From Curtobacterium salicis (lineage in GTDB: Bacteria; Actinomycetota; Actinomycetes; Actinomycetales; Microbacteriaceae), in the NCBI RefSeq assembly GCF_011759505.1, contig NZ_JAAOYO010000004.1, positions 310,001-374,000 on the forward strand: 64,000 nucleotides of DNA. The letters run 5' to 3'. The translations under genes and the position numbers were made by a program. This document shows positions 1 to 8,050 of this stretch, in pieces. Position 1 is the first letter of the stretch; every line of letters begins with the position of its first letter. The notes under the pieces are model-generated. The model ran no database searches. It was not told the origin of the DNA and saw only the letters and a program-made list of their open reading frames with translations.

Positions 1-1041
1 TCAGGGAGTGGGGTAGACGGATCGCCACGACATGACAGCTGCGGGGCTGCCTGTCGACGCCGATCCAGAAAGCGTCAGAGTGTGCGCCCCCGGTGAAAGA
101 GCGCCCGCCTCGAGAAGGTCAGACGAGCGCGCGAGAGCGGCGATCTGGGTACCGTTGCGGAGGACGCTGCGCATGCCGGGACGGGTGTCGATTGTCAGCG
201 TTTCGTCGTAGCGCAGCGACACAGGCGAGGCGAACCGGAACGCGCCAGCGACAGTCACTACCGGGTTCGTGATCTGACCGTGGATGGTGATGATCGGCCA
301 AGCCGGAAGTTCCCCGTCAACGATGAAGGTGTTGCTTTGCAAGCTCGACCCGCGTGCCACTAGCGGCGACTTCAAGCCGTGCGTGAGAACGTTCCGAGCG
401 GTGCCGTACAGACCTGTACCGCTGGCGCTTTCTCGGAACTCAGCTGTGGAGTAGAGACCAGAGCCAACGGGGTCCTCTGCCACTGCGGCGGGATCGAACA
501 ACCCGGAGCCAGGCGGCGTCTCCACCAGCTTGTACGCCTGCGTGTATGGCGTCAGGACTAAACCGCCGCCCTGCGACAGCCCGAGCGGGACTCGGAGAGT
601 CTGCTCGGGTCCGTACCAGAGGTCGTTCTGCGTCGCGAAGTCCGCTGTGATGCCGACAGCGCCGGCATCATCCGGGTAGAACGTCGGGGTGATCCGACGA
701 GGCCGACCAAACGTCGACCGCCCCGATGGGGCAGTCAGCGTCGCGGTCGCGCCCGGCGTCCGGCGGATCGAGTCAGCCCGCCACACCCGCCGGAACGCAG
801 CATGAAGGGCGTTCGCCTCAGCATCGGTCTCACCGACTGCAGTGAGACCGAACGCGATGGTCTGACCAGACGTCGAGTCGATGCCGAACAAGGAGCCGTC
901 GACTCCCGGCAGGTCAGAGTCCTGGTTGTCCCGGTTCGGGTCCCCGATCTCCGGAGCGACCGCGAACGGATACCGGGTGGACTGCGGGCCGAACAGGATG
1001 GTCCCGTCCGTCCCGCAGTCCAGCTGCCAAGCACCTGTCAT
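1..1041 (-). CDS. Phage distal tail (Dit-like) protein
   Basis: A 346-residue protein, complete, with its stop codon at the window edge. It directly follows the tape measure gene with a 4-base ATGA overlap, the usual place of the distal tail protein that joins the tail tube to the baseplate or receptor-binding part. The N-terminal third (about residues 1-140) fits the tube-docking fold of such proteins. The middle (about 155-215) is a Gly/Ser-rich stretch with repeated GSGLY/GTGLY motifs. The C-terminal part looks like a beta-sandwich. The function is inferred from position and general character, not from a diagnostic motif. Confidence 0.7.
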   Translation of the reverse strand: MTGAWQLDCGTDGTILFGPQSTRYPFAVAPEIGDPNRDNQDSDLPGVDGSLFGIDSTSGQTIAFGLTAVGETDAEANALHAAFRRVWRADSIRRTPGATATLTAPSGRSTFGRPRRITPTFYPDDAGAVGITADFATQNDLWYGPEQTLRVPLGLSQGGGLVLTPYTQAYKLVETPPGSGLFDPAAVAEDPVGSGLYSTAEFRESASGTGLYGTARNVLTHGLKSPLVARGSSLQSNTFIVDGELPAWPIITIHGQITNPVVTVAGAFRFASPVSLRYDETLTIDTRPGMRSVLRNGTQIAALARSSDLLEAGALSPGAHTLTLSGSASTGSPAAVMSWRSVYPTP

Positions 1042-4000
1042 CGTCTTCCCCCTCGGCGAAGTGTCCGTAACGTGTGCATCGTCTGGTCAAGGTCCTGCCG
1101 AACATCGCCGCTCGAGACGAATGACAGCGCCCCGACCAGAGGTGCTTCTTGCACCGCTCGGCCACCACCGGACAGTGCGTCCGTGATCTGCGGCGTCAGC
1201 GGCACTACGGCCTCGTCGTAGCGGCCCTCGCCGAGGTTGGCGAGAATGCCACCGGGTCGGCGGCTGACGACTCCACCGAGCGCCATCTGCGGTACTGCGC
1301 CGCCCTTGAACTCGAAGTGCCAGGGCTCCCGCTGTGAGAAACCGAGTCCGGTGTTCGCCCAGCCGTACTTCGCGCCGTTCGCGCGGAGCCACGCCTGACC
1401 GCCGGCAACATCCGCGGCCCGACCGAGGCCGTGCACGGATGTGCCGATCGGTGCAGCGAGGTTCCCGCCTGCCTTGAACAGCGACCAGCGGTACGCCTGC
1501 GCCTTGAGGTCGCGGTAGCCCTCCGTGAGCCGGAGGATGCCGCCGGACGCCTTGTTCGCGGCGTTCCATGCAGCTGCCGCGGCCTTCGTGAGCAGCCCAC
1601 CAGTCGGTCCGACGCCAGAGCCCGGCGCGAAGCCGGACGCCTTGCCGAGGACGCTGGACGGAAGGTTCCCGTTCGCGCCGTTGCCGCCGAAGGGGTTCAG
1701 GCCGCCGAGGTCGCCGATGCTCTGCAGCTTCGAGACGACGCTGTCGAGCACCTTCCGTCCGACACCCTTCGCCATGTCGACCATCGCTCCGCCGCCGGGG
1801 ATCTTCGACATCAGGCCGTTGGCGAGCTTGCCGAGGGTCCGTATCGGGTCGGAGATCACCGAGGCGGCGGTCCCTGCGGCGTCCTGCGCCCAGTTCCACG
1901 CCTTCCCGGCCTTGCTGGCGAGCCAGTCCCACGCGCCGGTCGCGGCACCGACGATGCCGCCCTTCGCGAAGCCGCCGGAGAGCAGCGACGCGAAGCCGAC
2001 ACCGCGACGGCCCGCGGCGTTCGCTGCGAGGAACGCCGCGCGGTCCGCAGCGGTCCGCAGCCCTTCGGAGACGAGCACGCCTTCGCCGCGGCGCATCGGC
2101 ACGAGCTGGTCGTCGCCGCTGCTCATGCGCGATGCGCCGGGCAGGATGCCGCCGCCCGCAAAGCCCTTTGGCAGGGACACCGTCGGGAGGTGGTCGGTGT
2201 GGAAGACGTCGGCGAGCTTGTTGAAGTTGCCGATGATGCCGTCGCGGATGACGGTCTCGACGATGAACTTGATCGGGGCCTTCACGACCGATTTCACGGC
2301 GTCCCACGCCTTGCCGATGCCGTCCTTCATGGCCTCGAACGCGGCAGGGAGGACGACCCGGGCGACGTTGACGATCTTGTCGAAGACGGGCTTGAGCCAG
2401 CCCTGCCAGACTGCGCGGACGACGGTGCCGATCGCGTCGAACACGGGCTTGACCGCGGCCGAGTACAGCCAGGAGAAGGCGGGGCCGAGGGTGACGCGTA
2501 GGAACGACGAGACGGCGGAGAAGATCAGCGACGCCCGCGACCACCAGCCGCTGATCCTGTCGCCGATCCACCCGAAGACGGGCGAGATCACGCCGGACCA
2601 GAGCCACGTGAAGACCGCGCCAAGGGTGCCGCGGACGAAGCCGACCACGATGCCGAACACGGCCTGTGCCGTCGTCCACCAGGACGAGATGCGGGCACCG
2701 ATCCACCCGAAGACGGGCGAGATCACGCCGGTCCACAGCCAGAGGAATCCGGGGCCGACGACCTGCGTGAGGATCGCGCCGATCAGCTGGAAGATCGGGG
2801 AGATCCAGGCTGACCAGAGGTAGCCGACAGCGTTCCCGATCGCGGTGAGGGGTGGGGAGATGTAGTCCCGCCAGAGCGAGACGAACCAGCCGCCGACGGT
2901 CTGCGCCCCGATGACGATGCCGTCGAATGCGGGCTTGATGGCGTTCTGCCACAGCCACGTGAAGCCGGCACCGACCGCGGACACCGCGGACTGGATTGCA
3001 GCGAAGGCGGTCTGCACGATGCCCTGCCCGAGCTTCGTCTGCGTGAAGAACCACAGCAGGCCGGCGACGAGCGCGCCGACGATCGTAATGATGATCCCGA
3101 TCGGACCGAGGGCGAACTTCACGGCGGAGCCGAAGACCCGGAGTGCTCCGGCACCGATGAGGGTGGCGATCGTTCCGACCTTCGTCGCACCGGTCGCGAT
3201 GCGCTGCGCGAGGCTCTGGCGGACGAGCGCCGACGCGTTCTGGTTCGTGGCGCTGGTGTTGACCGCGGTCGCGGCGGACGACACGGTCATGCCTCGAGCG
3301 GTGGCGTACTCGAGGCGGGCGGCTGCGAGGCGCATCGCGTTGCGTCGGATCTGAGCGGGCAGTGCCAGGAGCTCCGCGGTGCGCAGGGCGATCGACGCGG
3401 CTGCGGTCGCTCGGGTGGCGAGGGTCCACGCGACGTAGCCGGCGACGATCAGGGGCATGAACTTGATGAGGGTGTCGACGTGGTCGGCGAGGAAGCCGAG
3501 GACGCCGGCGAGGACCGTGATACCGCCAGCGGCGAGCTCGGCGGTCGCGCCGCCGATCTTCGGCAGCTGCTGCCCGAAGGCAGAGACCGCGGGCCCGAGA
3601 TCGACGATCGAGTTCTTGACGGCGTCCAGCGCGCCGGGTGCGTCACCGGCGCGGAGGGTGGCGATGAAGCCGCCGATCGCGTCACGTGCGCCGAGCACGA
3701 AGCTGACGAAGGCGGAGTCCTCCTGGATGCCGAATGCCGAGGAGAGCTTGCCGGAGAAGTCGCCCTTGACGACGAGGTCGTAGAGACCGGAGACCCCGCC
3801 GAGGATCTTGGCGAAGTCGACCTTGTCGATGTACCCGGCGAGGGCGGTCATCCCGACGTTGAGCTTGTTCGACAGCGTCTCGGCGTAGGGGGCGAGGGCC
3901 GCCTGTGCGCGGTCGATCCCGTTCGCCGTGCTGGTGAACAGCTGCGGTGCGGCCGCGACGCCGCCGGCGAGGAACATCGCTCCGACGCGGCCGAGGGCTG

Positions 4001-4739
4001 CGCCGACGTTCGCCCACGCACCGCGGACGGTCTTGCCGGACGCGAGGGCCGCGCCGCCGATGTTCTCCTGGATGACCTTGCGGAAGGTGGCGGCGTCGAC
4101 CTTGCCGTCCGTGACCATCTTCGACAGGCCGTCGGCGGAGACGCCGTACTCCTTCTGCAGCCACTGGAAGATCGGGATGCCGCGGTCGGCCAGCTGGTTG
4201 AGGTTGTCGGTGTAGACCTTGCCGCTGGTGGTGGTCTTGTTGATGATCGAGCCCATCTCGTCGAGCGAGACTCCGGCGATGGTGGCCGCATCGGCGGTGA
4301 GCTTGAGGTACTTCGTCAGGGACTGGCCGGGCTTGATGCCGGCGGCGACGGCGTTCGAGGCGACGCCGGCGGCGTCACCGAGGCCGAAGGCGGTACCGCG
4401 GACGGACTGCAGAGCGCTGTCCATGATCTTCGCGATGCCGGCGGTTGAGGTCTTGAGGCCGGTGAGCTTGCCCTTGGCGTCGTCGATGTCGAGGAGCCGG
4501 GAGAGGCCCTTCTTCGCGGCGACGCCGGCGATGGTCGCACCGATGGCCGCGACGCCGCCGCCGATGATGGCGGTCGACTTCGCGGCCATCGACCCGACCG
4601 ACTTGAGGAAGCCGGGCGACATCTTCTGCCCGACCGAGACTCCGAGTGCCCCGGGGTTGATCTGACGCTCGATGGCGCGGCCAGCCCCGCGCGCCTGGGG
4701 CACCACGGAGACGTACGCGATCGCAGACTCAGTCGACAT
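1038..4739 (-). CDS. Tail tape measure protein with C-terminal M15 peptidase domain
   Basis: A 1233-residue protein that sets tail length and is ejected into the host on infection. The N-terminal 400 residues are Ala/Gly-rich and helical, typical of tape measures. About residues 410-580 contain hydrophobic segments. About 590-800 hold Trp-rich near-repeats (WLW...ISPVFGWIG...WW) visible also in the DNA near 2570-2760. Residues about 1030-1145 resemble M15 (VanY-like) peptidases: an SVHGLGRAAD block (HxxxxxxD) near residue 1100 and EPWHFE near 1141 supply the expected zinc ligands. This suggests a peptidoglycan-cutting function during DNA entry. The start overlaps the preceding chaperone frame by 11 bases; the stop overlaps the Dit start. 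Confidence 0.93.
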   Translation of the reverse strand: MSTESAIAYVSVVPQARGAGRAIERQINPGALGVSVGQKMSPGFLKSVGSMAAKSTAIIGGGVAAIGATIAGVAAKKGLSRLLDIDDAKGKLTGLKTSTAGIAKIMDSALQSVRGTAFGLGDAAGVASNAVAAGIKPGQSLTKYLKLTADAATIAGVSLDEMGSIINKTTTSGKVYTDNLNQLADRGIPIFQWLQKEYGVSADGLSKMVTDGKVDAATFRKVIQENIGGAALASGKTVRGAWANVGAALGRVGAMFLAGGVAAAPQLFTSTANGIDRAQAALAPYAETLSNKLNVGMTALAGYIDKVDFAKILGGVSGLYDLVVKGDFSGKLSSAFGIQEDSAFVSFVLGARDAIGGFIATLRAGDAPGALDAVKNSIVDLGPAVSAFGQQLPKIGGATAELAAGGITVLAGVLGFLADHVDTLIKFMPLIVAGYVAWTLATRATAAASIALRTAELLALPAQIRRNAMRLAAARLEYATARGMTVSSAATAVNTSATNQNASALVRQSLAQRIATGATKVGTIATLIGAGALRVFGSAVKFALGPIGIIITIVGALVAGLLWFFTQTKLGQGIVQTAFAAIQSAVSAVGAGFTWLWQNAIKPAFDGIVIGAQTVGGWFVSLWRDYISPPLTAIGNAVGYLWSAWISPIFQLIGAILTQVVGPGFLWLWTGVISPVFGWIGARISSWWTTAQAVFGIVVGFVRGTLGAVFTWLWSGVISPVFGWIGDRISGWWSRASLIFSAVSSFLRVTLGPAFSWLYSAAVKPVFDAIGTVVRAVWQGWLKPVFDKIVNVARVVLPAAFEAMKDGIGKAWDAVKSVVKAPIKFIVETVIRDGIIGNFNKLADVFHTDHLPTVSLPKGFAGGGILPGASRMSSGDDQLVPMRRGEGVLVSEGLRTAADRAAFLAANAAGRRGVGFASLLSGGFAKGGIVGAATGAWDWLASKAGKAWNWAQDAAGTAASVISDPIRTLGKLANGLMSKIPGGGAMVDMAKGVGRKVLDSVVSKLQSIGDLGGLNPFGGNGANGNLPSSVLGKASGFAPGSGVGPTGGLLTKAAAAAWNAANKASGGILRLTEGYRDLKAQAYRWSLFKAGGNLAAPIGTSVHGLGRAADVAGGQAWLRANGAKYGWANTGLGFSQREPWHFEFKGGAVPQMALGGVVSRRPGGILANLGEGRYDEAVVPLTPQITDALSGGGRAVQEAPLVGALSFVSSGDVRQDLDQTMHTLRTLRRGGRR

Positions 4740-5157
4740 GCGTCAGTCCCTCCTTGTTCCTTCGCAGCACCTCCCGAGCAGCTGCAGGGGAGAGATCGGT
4801 CTTGCCGAGACGGTTGGTGTTGGCGTCTCGCCAGGGGCGGGGGTAGGGCTTCGGCCGGGGGCTGCCCTTGGTCCACTTGGAGGCGGCGAACTGGTCGATC
4901 GAGTCCGCGGCCTGGATCCACTCGCGGCTGACGGGGAAGTCCCACCCGTTGCGTGCCGCGAAGAGCACCGAGGAGGTGTCACGGGTGGCGACACGCAGAA
5001 GGCGGTCGACCTTCACGTGGTCGACCGCCTTCTGGCGCTGCTCGTCGGTGTAGCTCTCGTCGTCGCCGATGTCGTCGCTGTCGATGCCGAGCTTGTGGAG
5101 CTCCCACGCCAGTTCGTCGGGGTAGGACTCCGCTAGTTCCCGGAGTCCTTCGATTCC
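4729..5157 (-). CDS. Tail assembly chaperone, downstream frame (GT extension reached by -1 frameshift)
   Basis: This reading frame overlaps the end of the upstream chaperone gene. It stays open from the slippery site at 5154-5160 down to 4729, but has no good start near its beginning; the first GTG is at 5016, with no ribosome site. Read from the slip it gives about 142 residues starting GIEGLRELAESYPDELAWEL, rich in acidic residues. This matches the pattern of lambda gpGT and of most long-tailed phages, where a minority fusion product chaperones the tape measure. The predicted fusion is about 246 residues. It ends 11 bases inside the tape measure gene. Confidence 0.75.
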   Translation of the reverse strand, partial: GIEGLRELAESYPDELAWELHKLGIDSDDIGDDESYTDEQRQKAVDHVKVDRLLRVATRDTSSVLFAARNGWDFPVSREWIQAADSIDQFAASKWTKGSPRPKPYPRPWRDANTNRLGKTDLSPAAAREVLRRNKEGLTHVD

Positions 5158-5468
5158 CCCAGGCCCACGTGCTCCGACCAGTGCTCGAAGACGACGTCGA
5201 GGTCAGCGAGGTCGATGACGGCCTTGAACGACTCGGGGATGACGGCGGCGTAGAAGGCGTCCATCAGCGCGACGCCGAGGTCCTGCTGCCACTGTTCCTG
5301 CACGTCCTTGGCCGGGTTCTTCGGCTTCTTGTTCTGCGCCTGGATCGTCAGGATCTCGGGCGGGATGCGTCCGGGGAGCGTGTACTCGTTGCCGTCGTAC
5401 TCGACGAGGAGCGGCGGGCGGCTCTTCGCCTTGATCTGCAGCGCGCGGACGGCGGTGGTCTCGGTCAT
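5133..5468 (-). CDS. Tail assembly chaperone (gpG-like)
   Basis: A 111-residue protein starting at MTETTAVRAL, preceded by a GGAGAA ribosome site. An in-frame ATG 24 codons upstream lies in low-complexity sequence before that site and is less likely. It sits between the tail tube genes and the tape measure, the fixed place of the gpG-like chaperone that coats the tape measure before tube assembly. The zero frame ends at a TAG (5133-5135) shortly after the slippery site; a -1 slip there gives the longer GT-type product. Confidence 0.8.
   Translation of the reverse strand: MTETTAVRALQIKAKSRPPLLVEYDGNEYTLPGRIPPEILTIQAQNKKPKNPAKDVQEQWQQDLGVALMDAFYAAVIPESFKAVIDLADLDVVFEHWSEHVGLGESKDSGN
5154..5160 (-). 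other. Predicted -1 ribosomal frameshift site
   Basis: In the sense strand the zero-frame codons CTG-GGG-GAA contain five consecutive G. A GGG-decoding tRNA in the P site can slip back one base and pair perfectly again. The -1 frame is then open for 142 codons, while the zero frame stops 7 codons after the GGG. Frame arithmetic checks: zero-frame codons start at positions equal to 2 mod 3, the downstream frame at 0 mod 3, which is -1 on this strand. The heptamer is not a perfect X-XXY-YYZ for the A-site tRNA. Confidence 0.7.
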
Positions 5469-5549
5469 GCGGTTCTCCTGGCTCGGTTGAGAGTGCTCGG
5501 GTGAGGTGGGTGGTGTGCCGGGGCCCGAGCGCCCCGGCACACCGGTCGG

Positions 5550-5789
5550 TCACTTCGCGGGCGTGGTCGCCTTGGAAGCGGTCTTCGGGGCCGGCGTCGG
5601 GTCGACGTCGGCGGTCGAGGCCGGCGCGGACGGCGTGGACGGCGCGCTGGCGGGCGGGGTGACCTGGACGTCGGGGCCGGTGATGCGGACCCAGTAGTTC
5701 TTGTCCAGCACCTCGCGCTGCTCGGCGGTGACTTCCCGGATCTCGTCGGTGTGCACGTGGCGGACGAAGACCTTCTGCGAGTCGGTCAT
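5550..5789 (-). CDS. Small hypothetical phage protein with Pro/Ala/Thr tail
   Basis: A 79-residue protein starting at MTDSQKVFVR, 2 bases after the tail tube stop. About residues 1-36 form a compact domain (KVFVRHVHTDEIREV, then a KNYW motif). Residues 37-79 are a low-complexity Pro/Ala/Ser/Thr tail. It lies between the major tail protein and the chaperones, so it is probably a minor virion or assembly protein. I do not recognise the family. Confidence 0.65.
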   Translation of the reverse strand: MTDSQKVFVRHVHTDEIREVTAEQREVLDKNYWVRITGPDVQVTPPASAPSTPSAPASTADVDPTPAPKTASKATTPAK

Positions 5790-5791
5790 GA

Positions 5792-6352
5792 TCAGGCCCC
5801 CGCGGTGGTGTCGAGGGACCCGTACCACTTGACGGCCGAGTAGGTCTCACCGGTCTCGTCGTCGGTGATCTCGTAGCTCTGGACGGTGACCTCGTAGCCG
5901 ATGGCCTCGCCGTTGGCGTAGACCTGGTCGCCGACCTCGGTGATCTCGCCGTCCGGGATGTCGACGCGGATCAGGTCGTCCTCGTCGATGATGTCGACGG
6001 CGAACATGCGACGGCCGCCGGTCTTCGACGGGTTGATCTTGATCGAGCCGTTGGCTGCGACCTTCCCGCCGTAGTAGAGCTCGATGTTCTCCTTCTTGGT
6101 CTCGAGGAGGATGAACTGGTACTTCATCGAGGACTCGGTGACGACCTCGCGGACGAGGGCACCGTTCTGCCAGGCGCGGATCTGGTTCGTCGATCGGTCG
6201 CGGGTCTCGGTGACGCCGCCATCGCCGATGTAGCCGTGGTCGATGTAGCCGGTGAGGGCGCTGGTCGCGCTGCTGGGCCGCGTGACGGTCTTCGGGGCGC
6301 TGTACACCGCGCCCGTGACCGCTACGCGGACGTTCTCTGCTTCGAGGGACAC
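5792..6352 (-). CDS. Major tail tube protein
   Basis: A 186-residue, beta-rich protein (MSLEAENVRVAVTGAVYSAP at the N-terminus) placed between the head-tail connectors and the tail chaperones, the standard place of the tube subunit. It has long alternating hydrophobic/polar strands, frequent Gly-Asp turns and an acidic C-terminal half, as in tube proteins of Gram-positive siphoviruses. It is preceded by the longest gap in the late region, which holds a stable hairpin at 6425-6450. The call is from context and composition. Confidence 0.75.
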   Translation of the reverse strand: MSLEAENVRVAVTGAVYSAPKTVTRPSSATSALTGYIDHGYIGDGGVTETRDRSTNQIRAWQNGALVREVVTESSMKYQFILLETKKENIELYYGGKVAANGSIKINPSKTGGRRMFAVDIIDEDDLIRVDIPDGEITEVGDQVYANGEAIGYEVTVQSYEITDDETGETYSAVKWYGSLDTTAGA

Positions 6353-6424
6353 GTGGGCCCTTCCTTCCAGTTGTGGTGTGGTGGGCGTGTGCCCCGGGGT
6401 CCCTGCTCGGCGGGAGGAATGCGA

Positions 6425-6450
6425 GAAGCCCCGCCGGTCGGCAGGGCTTC
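6425..6450 (-). terminator. Hairpin upstream of the tail tube gene
   Basis: A 7-bp perfect outer stem (GAAGCCC/GGGCTTC) with an inner 3-bp GCC/GGC pairing lies between the last connector gene and the tail tube gene. There is no clear T run, so it may be a partial terminator or an RNA-processing/stability element that helps set different tail-tube expression. Confidence 0.45.
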
Positions 6451-6463
6451 GGGTGTGGGCGGC

Positions 6464-6874
6464 TCAGAGGCTGCGGCCGCGGTGCTGCAGTTCGAGCTCG
6501 GCGGTCTGCTTGTAGAAGCCGTCCGGCGCGGGGTCGGGGTTCGGGCCGCCGTTCACCTCGAGGTGGGTGATGGGCCGGCCGTCGACCATGCCGCCCGGCC
6601 CGCGGGAGGCGACGAGCGCGAGGACGAGGTTCGTGAGGTCGACCGTGGTGCCCTCGTCGTCGGTGACGACGTCGACGGTGACGTAGGAGGTGCGGAGCGT
6701 GTTGCCGGTGCCGCCGCCGGGGCTGGTGGTGAGGACGACGGATCGGCGGCTCTTGGCAGGCTGCCGGTTGGAGACGTCGACCCCGGCGGCGTACGCCTCG
6801 GTGCGGGTCTGCAGCAGTTCGTCGAGGCGTCCGATGAGGTGAGCGAGGTAGTCGCCGTAGACGATGCCGTGCAC
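6464..6874 (-). CDS. Tail terminator / tail completion protein
   Basis: A 136-residue protein. The GTG start at 6874 is chosen because AGGAGG lies 4 bases upstream; a longer in-frame ORF runs back into the preceding gene without an alternative ribosome site. The sequence begins with a Leu-rich helix (DYLAHLIGRLDELLQ) and continues as a beta-rich domain. Its position, last of the connector genes before the tube, matches the tail terminator of HK97/SPP1-like phages. Confidence 0.6.
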   Translation of the reverse strand: MHGIVYGDYLAHLIGRLDELLQTRTEAYAAGVDVSNRQPAKSRRSVVLTTSPGGGTGNTLRTSYVTVDVVTDDEGTTVDLTNLVLALVASRGPGGMVDGRPITHLEVNGGPNPDPAPDGFYKQTAELELQHRGRSL

Positions 6875-6882
6875 GGGGCCTC

Positions 6883-7137
6883 CTAGCGGGGCTGGGCGTT
6901 GCTGAGGACCGCCCGCATGGCGGCGACGAGGCGGGCGCGCTCCCACACCTCGGCCTCGATGCGCAGGCGGACGCGGGAGTTCGAGGTGCCGACGCCGGTG
7001 CGGATCGCGGTGACGGTCGCGCCGGGGATCTGGGCGGCGATGTCGTCGGCGAGGGGGCGCAGCTGGTCCTCGATGCCCTTGGATGCGAGGACCGCGCCGA
7101 AACCGCGGCGGTTGAGGACGACCCGGGACTTAGGCAC
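6883..7137 (-). CDS. HK97 gp10-like head-tail/tail completion protein
   Basis: An 84-residue basic protein with GTG start at 7137, overlapping the stop of the previous gene by 8 bases, which shows translational coupling. It reads VPKSRVVLNRRGFGAVLASK at the start, then a helix-strand pattern with conserved-looking RVRLRIEAEVWERARL. Size and place are those of gp10-like neck proteins. Upstream in-frame ATG codons lie inside the neighbouring gene and are disfavoured. Confidence 0.6.
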   Translation of the reverse strand: MPKSRVVLNRRGFGAVLASKGIEDQLRPLADDIAAQIPGATVTAIRTGVGTSNSRVRLRIEAEVWERARLVAAMRAVLSNAQPR

Positions 7138-7468
7138 TGACGGACTCCGATCGGGACAGCTGCACGACCGCCCCGGGGTTCCAGCCAGAGAGCCCGGCCG
7201 ACCAGTCCGCCTCGTTGCCGAGGACCCGGTAGCGGATGCCGCGGACGGTGATCTCGTCGGCGGCGGCGACACCGATCGGGGTTGGTAGGTAGAGGGTGAT
7301 GCGGGTGTTGGCTGTGTCCTCGGCGGTGCCTGTGACCTCGTCGCCGAGGTTCGGGGCGACGAGGACGCCGTCGAGGTCGTCGTCCGCGTCCTCGAGGATG
7401 GGCTTGTTGTAGCGGTCGCGCTTGCCGGTGTCGGTGCGGTGGTGCCAGGTGACGGTCTCGCCGGTCAT
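7130..7468 (-). CDS. Head closure / stopper protein
   Basis: A 112-residue protein starting at MTGETVTWHHRT, with a TGATG overlap to the preceding gene. It is beta-rich with a WxxGLSGWNPG motif near residue 95, in keeping with small neck stoppers (SPP1 gp16-like) that follow the adaptor gene. The call rests on position in the connector series and on size. Confidence 0.55.
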   Translation of the reverse strand: MTGETVTWHHRTDTGKRDRYNKPILEDADDDLDGVLVAPNLGDEVTGTAEDTANTRITLYLPTPIGVAAADEITVRGIRYRVLGNEADWSAGLSGWNPGAVVQLSRSESVSA

Positions 7469-8037
7469 CAGTACCCGCCCTGCACGATCAGGCCGTAGGA
7501 CGTCACCCGGTACGACTGCGCGGTCCGGAGGTCGTCGGGAGCGAGCCGCGGGGACGCGCCCTGCGCCCACGATGCGTACGTCTCCTGGACGCTGAACGGG
7601 CCGCGGGTCTCGCCGCGCTGGGTGACGCCGGCGCGGGCCCGGGGGTCGGCCTCGAGCAGCTGCGCGACGATGCCTGCGACCGTGAGGCGGACGAGGTCGG
7701 GGATCTCGTCATAGCCGTGCTCGTAGTCGACCACGACGAAGGTGCCGGTCTGCGCCGGGACCTCGAGGCGCTGCCCGAGGAAGGTGAAGCGGTCGCCGGG
7801 CTCGCCGTCGACGCTCACGATGCTCTGCACGGGCCGCTGGGGCAGCGTGACCGCGCCGGCGGTCACCCGGAGCCGGTTGGTGGACCGGCCCCGGGTGAAC
7901 TGCTGGCGGGCTGCGAGGCGGAAGAGCTCGGACACCTTGAGGAGGTGCCCGGGTGCCTGCTTCGTCTCGGAGGGGGTGAGGTCACGGCCGAGGGCGTCGG
8001 AGACGTCGGTGGACTTCGCCAGTGCGTTGTCGGCCAT
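7468..8037 (-). CDS. Head-tail adaptor (gp6-like) protein
   Basis: A 189-residue protein directly after the coat gene. It shows the pattern of gp6-like connectors: an N-terminal helical part (DVSDALGRDLTPSETKQA, then KVSELFRLAARQQF), a short beta segment (RLRVTAGAVTLPQRPVQSI), and a long helix (IPDLVRLTVAGIVAQLLEA). The C-terminus ends in an aromatic stretch. It is overlapped by the next gene through TGATG. Confidence 0.65.
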   Translation of the reverse strand: MADNALAKSTDVSDALGRDLTPSETKQAPGHLLKVSELFRLAARQQFTRGRSTNRLRVTAGAVTLPQRPVQSIVSVDGEPGDRFTFLGQRLEVPAQTGTFVVVDYEHGYDEIPDLVRLTVAGIVAQLLEADPRARAGVTQRGETRGPFSVQETYASWAQGASPRLAPDDLRTAQSYRVTSYGLIVQGGY

Positions 8038-8050
8038 GACCTCACTCCTC

